Below are positions 10,206 to 20,149 of a stretch of DNA of 64,000 nucleotides, in pieces. The first letter of the stretch is position 1. Every line of letters starts with the position of its first letter. The DNA comes from Diplodia intermedia (Eukaryota > Ascomycota > Dothideomycetes > Botryosphaeriales > Botryosphaeriaceae): NCBI GenBank assembly GCA_021495925.1, contig JAKEKT010000009.1, positions 545,195-609,194 of the forward strand, given 5' to 3'. The translations under genes were made by a program, and so were the position numbers. Under the pieces are notes generated by a model. The model saw only the letters and a program-made list of their open reading frames with translations, ran no database searches and was not told where the DNA came from.

Positions 10206-12106
10206 TTACAGTGCCCATTCCATGCCCATCTGCCTCTTCGACATCTTCAGCGTCGAATTGGCGCTGGTGAAGTTGAAGTCGTTGCCGAAATCACCGGTCT
10301 GCGTGGTGAAATCGCTCCGCTCGTTGAGGCTTTCGATGCGGCCCAGGAGGAACTCGAGCTGGCGGTAAGCGGCCGAGGGCTGGTATTGCGGGACTGGGTT
10401 CTTTCGTTAGCACACCCCCATATCAGGGTAGGTTCAGAGTGTCGGGAACTTACCCATGTGGCCGGACATGGCAACCTCGACCCAGGTCAAGCCGCGCTCC
10501 GTGTGCGCGGTGCCCATGATACCCGACGCCGCGAGCGTGCTTTGCGACGCCTCTTCGTGGTAGGGAACGAAGAAAGGCTCCGTCGGCGCGGTCTGGAATC
10601 CCTGGGCACCGCCCCACGTCATGTTCTGGATCATCAGCAGGGTGCCGTTGGCGATGAGGATGAAGTCGAGGTTCCCGTGCGCGATGATGGAGCGGCCGTT
10701 GGTGCGCTCGATGACGCCGGGCAGGATGGAGAGGCCGGAGGGCGGCGAGGTGTCGGTGTCGAGCACGCCGTTGGAGCACTCGGCCCACTCCTGTACAGGG
10801 GCGTTGATGGCCTTCTGGACGTCGGTGCGGTTGAAGTAAATGCCAGTCCCCTCAGGAACATAATCGAATGAACCCGGGAAGCCCAGCACGTCCCAAAGCA
10901 GAGGGCAAGTGGTCGCGACCTGGTAGATGTCGAAACAGGGGTTGACAGCGCTGACGGCGTAGTAAATGTCGTCCCACAAGTCACAGCCGGCAGCACCACC
11001 ATCGGCATTGGGAGGGGTCGGCAGAGGGCCAGTAGGAGGGAAGGTCAGGTAAGTGTTGAAGAAGTCGGTGTAGCCGCACTCATCAGCACGGTTGTGGATG
11101 TCATTTGTGAAAGTCTCGTTAAGGTTGAACAGCGGTGCCCAGTAGTCAACGAAGGGGACAGCCGGGATCTGCTGCTGTACAACGTCATACGAGGTGCTGG
11201 GATCGTAGATCAGGAAAGCTTGAGCGTCGTAGTATGTCGTGTCATTCTTGTTGAGCATAGCATCCTGCGAATAGTGTTAGACTAGAAATGTGAGAGGAAA
11301 CTAGGCTGAGATTGTGGCTTACAGTGATGTAGGGAACATAGTAACCAGCGTACGACTCGCCCGCAATGTACACCTTGCGGCCATGCAGGCCGAAGGTGTC
11401 GATGAAGTTCTTCCAGAAGCCAAGGAACTGAGCCGCGGCCTCCTCCTCGTTGGTGGCGGTAGGAGTGCCCTGAGTAAAGCCAGTGCCGACGGGCTGCTCC
11501 ACCCAGACCATGCTTGTCAGGTTGACCCAGGTCCAAGGGTTCTTCACCGGCTTGAAGGTGCCGTACTGCCATAGCACGGGTCCGTTCTCCTGGAAAAAGC
11601 CCTCAAGGGACGAGCATCCGGGGCCGCCTAGACGTTGTCTTGTCAGATCCGAACTCCCTGCCTGTTGCGTGTCCAATCTTACCGTTGAGCCAGATGACAA
11701 TCTCCTCGGTAGATTCGGGGTTCTCAGAAGGAAAGAACCAGAAGTAAAGCTCGCTCGTCTCGTTCGCCTTGTCGGAGATGGGGAGCAGACCGGCGTACGA
11801 CTCGCCAACATCGAAATCAACCTCGGGAATGGCGGAGCCATCGACCGCGAACTCTGATTAAAATGTTAATATGCATTCCAGGACTGGAGAATTCCAGGGG
11901 CACTCACTGGTGGTGTTGGCATTCTGAGGAATGAGGAAGTCTGCGGCACGCTTCTCAGCGGGGGCCGACGGCTTCTTCAGCAGATCTCCACGGCGCGGGC
12001 GGGGCATCTCTGGCACCCTCTTGCCTGCATATTGCGCGGATCTCGCCTCGACAAGGAAGGACGAGGCAGCGAGGGCGCAAGCGCCGAGGAAGGTCGCGAT
12101 GCGCAT
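10206..12106 (-). CDS. Serine carboxypeptidase (family S10), secreted, five exons
   Basis: Minus-strand exons 12106-11908, 11853-11683, 11627-11323, 11264-10454 and 10393-10206 give 557 residues, all phases consistent. MRIATFLGACALAASSFLVEA is a signal peptide (longer than quoted motifs elsewhere only by one residue; cleavage near residue 21). The oxyanion motif NGGPGCSS is rebuilt across the exon 2/3 junction. The nucleophile is S215 in GESYAGYYVP; the Asp is in HGNLDFIL and the His in MSGHM near residue 494. The family cleaves C-terminal residues from peptides at acid pH. An upstream in-frame ATG at 12217 would bury the signal peptide and is disfavoured. GATA-type motifs lie upstream. It sits between two other protease genes. 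Confidence 0.9.
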
Positions 12107-13477
12107 GACTTGAGGCAGCCTTGAGCGATTGAACGAAAGACTTGAAAGTAGCGAAGGAGGTACAGATGAGGAGGTGCGAGAGAAAAAAAGCAGGCCGCGG
12201 TTGTATGTATCCCGCACGGTGCTCGGGTGGCCTGGTTATTTGCGCATGAGACAGGCATCGCACCGAGGGCTTAGCCTTCTCAGGCAAGTAGCTTGTCTGT
12301 GGCTTCGCCCGGTTGCATTCCATGCGTCGGGGGCGGAAGTAAGCGGCTCGGCCGTTGCTGACTGACGTACAGCAATGAGCAGATAAGCACCCGCTACCCA
12401 GGCACCCGCGTCATTCTAGAACAGACAAACGAGTCCTCGCATTATTGGCGGAAGCTTGAAGTGGCAGAGTTGAGTCCTTGCATGAATCATAGACCCAAGA
12501 TCCGGGAAACAAGAGGAAAAACACGACAAGCAATCTCATCTGCTCCCGAGACGGCCGCGCCGCTCCACAGCGCCTGCGCGACACGACCTCCTGCCTGAAG
12601 CAGCAAGCCCGACTAGCTCCAACCACACAATCGACAGCCTGCGCGGGGAGCCCGGCGACCACTACGAACACGCGGGGCGACGCGTCGTCTCGCGCCACCC
12701 TCCCACGCTCGCTCCGCCGGCGGCCACCGCCCAATCGCGTCGCGTCATCCCCGGCCGCGTCGCCATTGCCACCGGGCGGTCCCTGAGCATCACCCGTTTT
12801 ACTTTCTCCACACGAGAGCTCGGAGCTCCTCTTTTTCTTTTCGCCCCACACCGCTGATAAGACCATTCCAAAACAAGCAGCTCCAAATCACACCCCCCAC
12901 CACCTGAACACAGCCCCGGTAGCGAGGCGAGGCGGTCGGTAGTCAGGTACCCGACGCCATGCGAGTGATTTCCCTGCACGCTCTTATCGGGGAACGAGCT
13001 CGCACGCCGCGAGTCCGGAAATCTCCATGTTGCGCTTCCTCATGGGGCGCGGCGCAGGCTCGACAAGATGCAGGAAACGTGATGATGGCGCAAGAAAGCC
13101 GTCCAAGCTTTTGACAAGCAAAGAGTAAACGGCTTCGCCAAGCGACTCTTCACGCAATCCCACCCGGCATCTACGTCGGGTCAGCTTGTTCCGCACCATG
13201 CTCTGCGGCCGAGCTGTCGCTTGCGACCCTCCACGCGTCATGAGCGGCCGGCACAGTGGAAAGAAGGTTGAGGGGGCCGGGGGCCGATACTAGGTAGCGA
13301 ATCCTACCATTGTGGTTAAACCGACGTCCTGCTTTTCTGCATCACTCATGGCCATTCACAGATACAGCATTGAATTCCCATCTCTTAGGGTATTATGAGA
13401 GTAAGGGTGAACTTAAGTAATGAAGAAAGGAAAAAGTAATGAAGAAAAGAAACCGTCATGACCCGCGCACCGCCTAC
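12107..13477. other. Intergenic region with GATA motifs
   Basis: Promoter of the minus-strand carboxypeptidase plus the 3' flank of the tripeptidyl peptidase gene. GATAAG occurs at 12382-12387 and 12856-12861, and its complement CTTATC at 12983-12988. Such sites bind AreA/Nit2-type nitrogen regulators. The rest is GC-rich with no supported gene. Confidence 0.4.
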
Positions 13478-15839
13478 CTAGCGCTGGCGGTAGCCGCCGT
13501 ACCTGGTCTGAACCGCAAGCTTGAGCAGTCCTCTAAAGTCGGGAGTACCCAGTCCAGTAACAGGATCCCAACCATCCACCGCAGCCCATCCAGCGCCAGG
13601 AACGAAAGGTGCCGGCAGTCCCGAGTAATGATCGGTGCCGGTGCAACCCGTCGACGTTCCATTGACAATGTCGGTCAAAGCATCCTTGCCAGTGCTGTAC
13701 AACCAAGGGTTGAGCCAGCCGAAAGGAGCCTGGCCGGCTTCGACGCGAGCAGCGTTGAGAAGGGCGACGATGGACGCAAAAGTCGGTGCAGACGCAGAAG
13801 TGCCACCAATGAGAGACTCGTCTCCATTAACGATGACGTGGAAACGATAACCTTGAGCAGCCACATCGGGGAAACCGCGGCCCTTAGCATTGTACAAACC
13901 AGCCCACTTGTCGCCGAGGATCCCAAGATACTTGTTGATAGCATCGTCTTGCCAGCTGGGACGCTGCCAAAGGTCGGAGAACCCGCCCGACGAGAAGTCA
14001 ACGGCCGTCTCAGGCTCAATGCCGAAGGTACCTCCGACGGAAGTGACATACGGGCATGTAGCAGGGAAGATCGGAAGGAAGCGGGTCCTGTTCTGGCCGT
14101 CGTTGGTCTGGCAAGCAGAGCCGGGACCCGTGTCGCCAGACGAGAAGATGACCGAGACACCGCGAGTACCAAGCTGGCCGATCAAATCACAGACAATCCT
14201 GGCATAGCTGGCGGGAACGCTCTGCTCATCTTCACCGTACGAAGTGGTGATGGTAGTAGGAAGATCCCAGTCGGCCTTCTTCAGCAGCTCGGTGAAGTAC
14301 TCAAGGTAAGGCTCGTTGCCGACTTCAGCTGGGTCAGGCTGATCGAGATCAGGGATGAGAGGGCCACGGCCAGAGGTATAATAGTACGTCACGTCGAGCG
14401 GGTAAACCAGGGGAACCGTGTACTGGATATCCAAATTGGCCTCACTGGCATCGTCGTCGGTGTCTTGTGGAAGAGTAGAGCTCAGGATAGGGCCGAATTT
14501 GAAGCCCTTGTCTTTGGCGGCAGGCGCATACGCGTTGGCGAACTGAGTAAGATCATCGTAACGAGCGTACTGCTCGAGGAAGCCGGAGACACCGAGGAAG
14601 GTATTGCCCGCCTTGGGAGTGTAGCCCTTAATGTTGTACAGGCTTTTCAGGCAGTCGGGAGTGATGCTGGTGTGGCAATCCACGGCAACATCGTCAGCAG
14701 TAGCGAAAGCCTTGTGGCCGAGGTGTTCCTTGTCGTAAACCAGGCTCCTCTCGGGGCGAATCTGAGAAAACCGGGTGGTGGGCTGGATCATGTTGATGAA
14801 CTCATGCAGCTCCGCGGGGATCGAGTACTCGAGAGTGCGGATCTTCTGGATGTTCTTACGGATCTCGCTGCGGTAGGTGTTGAACTTGGTGTCCATCATC
14901 TTCTCGGCTTGCGAGACGCTTGCGACGAAGTTGATCCACTCGCCGTCATCCTCGATGGCCTCGCTCTCGACGCCAGAGGCCTCGAGCCAAGCAATGATCG
15001 AGTCAGTGGCCTTAGCCTCCGGGCGGAGCATGCTCTTGAGCTCATCGCGCTTCAAGTGCTTGCCGTAGTTGGCGGAGTCGGGAGTGGAAATGTCCAGCAA
15101 GGTCTGCTCGAAAAGAGCGTGGTTGGGCTGGAATGGTCATTAGCGCGTTGTGTGCATACATAGATATCATATCGAGATGGTCAGTCGAATACAAGATCCG
15201 GACGTGAATGTAGAATTAAATAATCTACATTCACGTCCGGATCTTGTATTCAACTGATGACCTAAATATCACTACGGGCGATTCGCACGCGATATAACGT
15301 GTAACTTCTTGCATCCGAGTTTGCCTTGGCGCGCAAGGCTGGCTACCAGGCCAATGCATCAAACAGCCCCGTTTTGGACGAGAGGGCCGCGGAGGCCTTC
15401 GGTGACGACGACAAACCGCTGGTAGAAGCTCTGATCAAGATGAGAGCTGAGTTGGCCAAGGTGCAAAACTCCATTGATGCACAAGCGGTCGAAGCTGCCA
15501 ACAAGATTGCTCAGATTGAGAGGCAAAGGGACGCCGCTATCGGCAAAGCAGTGTACGCAAAGGCCAAACTCGCTGTGCACGGTGGAAGGCAAGCGGGAAC
15601 AAGATACACGTTATATCGTGTGCGAATCGCCCGTAGTGTATGATGGGGGTTTGTGTTTCGCGTACCTGTTTGACCGCAATCATGAACCGCAGCTTCTGAG
15701 CAGCGTCAGGCGAGCCGACTTGGGTCCAGCTTTCAGGCACCCCGCGCAGCTTTTCGAAGAGCTCGGTGGCGGAGAAGTTGAGGCCATTGACGGCGGTGGC
15801 AACGGACAGCAGTCCGGCGAGGACAGTGGCAAGGCGCAT
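13478..15839 (-). CDS. Tripeptidyl peptidase, sedolisin family S53, secreted
   Basis: Exon 1 is 15839-15666 and exon 2 is 15127-13478, giving 607 residues. Residues 1-19 (MRLATVLAGLLSVATAVNG) are a signal peptide, followed by a pro-kumamolisin propeptide to about residue 195. The sedolisin triad is visible: E287 and D291 in EANLDIQ, and S502 in GGTSAS. The oxyanion aspartate D390 is in SGDTGPG. The C-terminal Gly/Asp-rich segment fits the calcium site. Such enzymes remove tripeptides from N-termini at acid pH, complementing the neighbouring carboxypeptidase and aspartyl protease. Intron 1 (15665-15128, 538 bp) is swollen by two inserted elements. A TATATAT motif lies about 60 bp upstream of the ATG. 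Confidence 0.9.
15182..15256. mobile_element. 75-bp hairpin (miniature inverted-repeat element), copy 1
   Basis: A 33-base arm (15182-15214) and its reverse complement (15224-15256) differ at one base; the inner 28 bases are perfect. The loop is nine AT-rich bases. Ends read CAGT...ACTG. It lies in intron 1 of the tripeptidyl peptidase gene. A relative is at 16490-16562, sharing the core ATCCGGACGT. No clean target duplication is visible. Confidence 0.65.
15270..15638. mobile_element. 369-bp CACTA-type non-autonomous DNA transposon
   Basis: Terminal inverted repeats of 38 bp (15270-15307 and 15601-15638) match at 36 positions. The ends read CACTACGGGC and GCCCGTAGTG, and the element is flanked by TAT on both sides (15267-15269 and 15639-15641). 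CACTA ends plus a 3-bp duplication are the signature of the CACTA/EnSpm superfamily. At 369 bp it cannot encode a transposase. The interior carries a 106-codon open frame with a helical look and no ATG start. It lies wholly within intron 1 of the tripeptidyl peptidase gene. Confidence 0.8.
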
Positions 15840-15980
15840 GGTGAGGCGCAGAATGAGAGGAAGAATGAAGAAAGGACAAGAGTAGAGGAAGGCGGGCAAT
15901 ATATACGTTCTGCGTGAAGATCTTTCCGGGAAGGAGCTTGGGGGCAGTGCGAAAGTTGTTGGGTCAGGCAGGTACAGTGG

Positions 15981-16055
15981 GTTCATTGCAAATGAGCCAC
16001 GGGAACGCCCAAAACCCGCCACGGATATTCTTCGGTGGCTCATTTGCATATGAAC
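15981..16055. repeat. Imperfect inverted repeat upstream of the tripeptidyl peptidase gene
   Basis: gttcattgcaaatgagccac (15981-16000) pairs with 16035-16055, differing by a single inserted base, around a 34-base loop. It lies 140-215 bp upstream of the peptidase ATG. It could be a regulatory hairpin or another small foldback element. Confidence 0.5.
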
Positions 16056-16489
16056 GCGCTGTGCAGGCACCTCCCCAAGGTACTGTGTAGCCGTAGCGCG
16101 CGATAATAATAATGGAGAGGTCGGACCTGCCAGACGCGAAGAGCGGGTGAGGTGCGCTAACGCGATTTGTAGAACCGTAAATGCTGCAACGCGGCAGCCC
16201 TCCAATCACGGAAGCAGGCCGCGCCCCCTCCAATTTTCTCTCTTGTCTCCTTGCGGCGTGCGGGCGAGCATGGGACGGACAAACAGGAGCCGCTAGATCG
16301 TACAAGGGTGCATGGTCGCGCAGGACTTGAGCCGTGATCGACATGGCGACTTGAGCCAACCGGGAAGGACACCAGCCTCCGTCACGCGAGTACCCGCGTC
16401 GCGACCGCCGGCCACAGCGGGTCCCAGAACAAATAATGAGCCTGACTCCGCACCGGCCTCACAGAGACACTGCACATATCGACGCAGGG

Positions 16490-16562
16490 AGCTGAATCCA
16501 ATGTCTAGACGCAATTTTTCCCATTCAAAACTCACATCTACGTCCGGATATTGGATTCAGCT
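16490..16562. mobile_element. 73-bp hairpin, copy 2 of the family at 15182
   Basis: Terminal arms of 22 bases match at 19 positions (agctgaatccaat at both ends). The right arm holds ACGTCCGGAT, shared with copy 1, and the two copies are nearly the same length (73 and 75 bp). It looks older than copy 1, whose arms are almost perfect. Confidence 0.5.
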
Positions 16563-16635
16563 GCCCACATAGGAAGAGTGTTGCGTCCACAATGAGAGTT
16601 GGCTCAAATCATCCTGTCATCTGCTGCGTTGAGCG

Positions 16636-16849
16636 ACGCGCCAAGGTACTGTGGTTGCGTTGCCGAGGAACCACGAGCCAGGGGGGCGGCACTCCGCAAA
16701 TCCTGCTCTCTATGGTGCGCATAATACTGGACGTCCTCGCACACGCGCCAAGGTACTGTGGTTGCGTTGCCGGGGAACCACGAGCCAGGGGGGCGGCACT
16801 CCGCAAATCCTGCTCTCTATGGTGTTCATAATACTGGACATCCTCGCAC
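16636..16849. repeat. Tandem duplication of a 107-bp unit
   Basis: 16636-16742 and 16743-16849 are near-identical direct copies. Differences include gag/ggg in the middle, gcg/ttc before cataatactgg, and gacg/gaca near the end. Both begin close to ccaaggtactgtg, which also occurs once at 16075-16087. Confidence 0.8.
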
Positions 16850-17107
16850 CTTGCTTTGGCCAGATACCACGGTAAGTGCGGACCCTCGTCGCATTTCCCA
16901 GTAGCCTCCCTTGACACTGTGACGTCCTTGCCAAATACCTTCACCGACTCATCTCTGTCCCTACACAGCACCATCATACAACCTTTGACTGCCGCAGTGT
17001 ATCTCCCCAAAAACCAGTATTCGAGTCCAAGGAGGGACAGAGTAAAATGTCAAGATTTCGCAAAGGTGACGTCGACTCCAGGGAATGCTAAGGGTTTTGC
17101 CCAGAAC
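16850..17107. other. 3' flank of the CDK10-like gene
   Basis: Lies between the 107-bp duplication and the kinase stop codon. No other feature seen. Confidence 0.4.
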
Positions 17108-18759
17108 TCATCTTCTTCGCTTCCTTGGCGGGAGCTTGGTGGCCGGCTCGGCGTCTCCGAAATCAAAAACAAACCCAAGATCCGCAGATCCGCTCTCACG
17201 CGATGGCTGCCTCTTGCTAGTGACAGTCTTTTCTTTTGCATCCTTATGCGACCCAGCCTTTGCTTCTTGACGTCCTTCAGTAGGAAACGTGGGCAGCTGT
17301 TCCTTCGCTGCAGCCCTCGGATTTTCCCGCCACCAATCCTCAGCGGCTGCCGCGAACTTACCCTTCGACTTGCCCAGGGCTTCGTTTGCGGTCCATCGCG
17401 TCTTCGGATCCCATCTCAGAAGGCCGCTGAGAAACTTGACGGTTCCTTTGGTGGATCTCGAGAGGAACCATCGCTCAAGGTTATCGACGCGTCCTTGGGG
17501 CATCGAGTCTCGCTGCCATTTGATCAAGTCCGGACAGCCCATGGAAGACAAAGTCTTGACATCTCCAGGTGTGGGGCTACCCAAAAGCTTCACAACTTGA
17601 GAGAGCTGCTCCAGGTCATCGTTGCCATCGAGAACCGGCATCTGAATCAGTAGCTCCCCGACGAACAAGCCCGCTGACCACATGTCCACCGAGCGCGTAT
17701 AGCGAGAACACCCGAGGAGAAGCTCCGGGGCGCGGTACCAGATCGTGACGACACCGGGTGTGAGGGGCCTGGGCGCCCACTCGCGTGCCATCCCAAAGTC
17801 GGCTGTCGGGGGTCAGCAGCTACTCTTCTCCAAAGTGACACAGAACTCTGGCCAAAGGTACCTATTTTCAGCGAGCCATTCGCGGTGAGAAGCAAGTTCT
17901 CCATCTTGATGTCTCTGGGAATGGTCAGATTTGAGGCGCAAAGCCACAAACGCACACGAGCATACCTGTGGATTATGTCTTTTCTGTGGAGATACTCCAG
18001 ACCTTCGAGCAGTTGGCGGGTAAGACACTTTACTGGGAAAGGGTGTCAGCCGCTACTTGCATCACACGACCGAAGCGGCACCGGCACGAACCTTGGGCCA
18101 AGCTGAAGTGGACTTTGTGCACATCGAGGAGGCTTGCCAAATCCTGTCGAGTAACCTGGCAAAAAGCCCTGCCGTGCGGCAGAGGCAAGATAAGCCAGCG
18201 CGATATTATCCCTAGTCCTCAAGCATACAGCTGGCATGGACCACCAACCTGCTCGCAGTATTCCATGACCATGTATACATCTTCCAGCACAGTGTCGTCC
18301 ACAGCGACTTCAAGGACATTGATTACGTTTTGGTGACGCAGGGTTCGAAGGATCGATATTTCGCGCAACGCCGTAAGCGGGATGCCGTTGTTGCGCTCGT
18401 ATTCAAGGATGCGGACTTGCTTCAAGGCGACGACAGAGCCATTGCGCCTATCGCGGGCGCGAGAGACGATACCGTAGGCTATGGGTGTCAGCAAGGCCAT
18501 TCTCAAAATGGTGAGCATGAAAAAAAAAATTCGCACCGCCTTCGCCGATGGCATCAAGTCTCTCGTAAGAGGATATTGAAGAGCAGGTTCCTACGCGCAA
18601 GTCAGCGGGGAAGGCAGAGGAGCTGCAAGCGCAGGAAGGAATACCCAGGAAGCCCTGGTCGAGACTGAGATCGAGCTTGTCACCGGTTACCGACAGATGA
18701 TCGGCGCGGTCATGCGGGTTATCCATTGTTGCGATGTGCGCGCAGGTGGTGGCTGTCAT
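17108..18759 (-). CDS. CDK10-like cyclin-dependent protein kinase, six exons
   Basis: Exons 18759-18537, 18478-18249, 18143-18092, 18032-17966, 17914-17862 and 17802-17108 give 439 residues with consistent phases. Splicing restores each kinase motif: glycine loop IGEGAYGIV (junction 1), VALK lysine, GIPLTALREI helix in the PSTAIRE position, EQDLASLL (junction 2), IIHRDIKMEN catalytic loop (junction 4), ADFG (junction 5), and LTPGVVTIWYRAPELLL with the activation-loop threonine. EQDLASLL and a C-terminal LPTFP are CDK10 traits. The tail is Lys/Arg-rich and ends RKRRR, a possible nuclear signal. The start is uncertain: in-frame ATGs lie at 18978, 18759 and 18726. Fungal relatives (Ppk23 type) are little studied. 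Confidence 0.8.
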
Positions 18760-20065
18760 TCTGCGACAGTGATCTGGATCTGGATCGACGCCAGCACAGC
18801 CAAAGCCCGGCAGAACTCCGGCAGAACCCCCCACGCTGTGGCACCTCCGCGGCGAGTCGTCCCTTCCTTGCAGATGGGACTCGCCACTTCTGTCTTGAAT
18901 TCTACTTTCGCAGAAACCGGCAGAGCCCCAGGGATATCTCGGCTGTTCAGCTTCACAGCACGTACCATTGACACTCATGTTCCACCGGGCAGCATGCGGC
19001 GGTCAAGCGCTGTCTGATTGGTCGGCCCAATCGGCCACACCCCAAGCTCCAGCCTCAGCTCCGCTGCAAGCTGTTGGAGCTTTATCAGCTTAGAGAGCTA
19101 CCGCATCTCCACAAACGGTCAAGTTTCTGGTATAGGAAGGCATGGAACCGACAGTAAGTATCCTTGCAAGTCATTGCTCAGCCCATAAGAGTCTTGGACG
19201 ATATCCTAAAGCATTCGCGGAGCACAAACGAAGTGTTGGGTGTATAGCACGACCCGCTGAAATCTGACGAAGCTCCAAGACGTCTGAAGTTACGTAGCTA
19301 CTGCCACACAACCCGCATTGGGCGGTTTAGCCGGCACTCAGCCGCGAACCGAGGCTTCCACCAGAGAAGGCTGCAGGCAATCACGGTCCGACGCAGCCTC
19401 TGTCCTAACCATTAATTCGACACTGCTCATCGCGCATTTCCACGTTTGCTTTCCAACCACTCCTTCCGACCTGTGAAGTCGTCGCAAGCTGCTATTTGTC
19501 AAATTTGTACCAGCCGCGATAGTATGTCAGCTTCCGACCGCCTTATCGGCAGCAGCGGATAGTTGCCGGCCAGATAGGTTATCACCGCATCCCACGCGGC
19601 ATCCGCTGCCAAGGCCTGCTCTGCCAGTCGGACATGCATAGCCACGCAAGAGCGGGGTTCTGTGACCAGCTACCTCGTCGTCAACCCTCACGAATTCGGA
19701 TTGAGCTGGTGCAACTTGAAGTCTAAGGTTAAGGGCCATTGGAGCAGATTCACGAGCACTTGATCTCCCTTACTGCGCTGATCCGAGGGTTTCGGCCTGG
19801 ATCGAGTCATGACAAACGTCGCCAGCGATCAAGCGATTGACAGGAACAGGTGAAGATCGGATAGGCTACGGAACCCGACCGACATGTCAACCGGCTAAAG
19901 CCGTCCCCGGGCACTTGCGGTGTCTGGGGCAGCACATCCTGCCTTTCATTGGACGACACACCGTGGCCGGCCCTAACAATCATCGTTATGGGCTGTTATG
20001 TTCATCTCCCCCGACCGCTCCTTGGGCCGCATTCCGGGGGCCGCATTTCGGAGGCCGCGCAGACC
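18760..20065. other. Intergenic region between divergent genes
   Basis: Upstream regions of the minus-strand kinase and the plus-strand amidase. A frame open on the minus strand to 18978 could extend the kinase N-terminus, but it is Gly/Cys/Arg-rich and unlike a domain. No other gene supported. Confidence 0.4.
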
Positions 20066-20072
20066 TATAAAG
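20066..20072 (+). promoter_or_regulatory. TATA box of the amidase gene
   Basis: TATAAAG lies 84 bp upstream of the amidase ATG at 20150, a usual spacing for a fungal TATA promoter. Confidence 0.5.
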
Positions 20073-20149
20073 AAGAAATCATCCTCGTGTTTTCTGCAAG
20101 TCGCAGGCACCCTTCTCAATCGCCTTGTGGTCTTCAAATCCTGGCAAAT

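Noticed and set aside
13439..15163. A 574-codon plus-strand frame opposite the tripeptidyl peptidase gene
   Set aside because: The minus strand holds a complete S53 enzyme with its catalytic residues; the plus-strand translation shows no domain.
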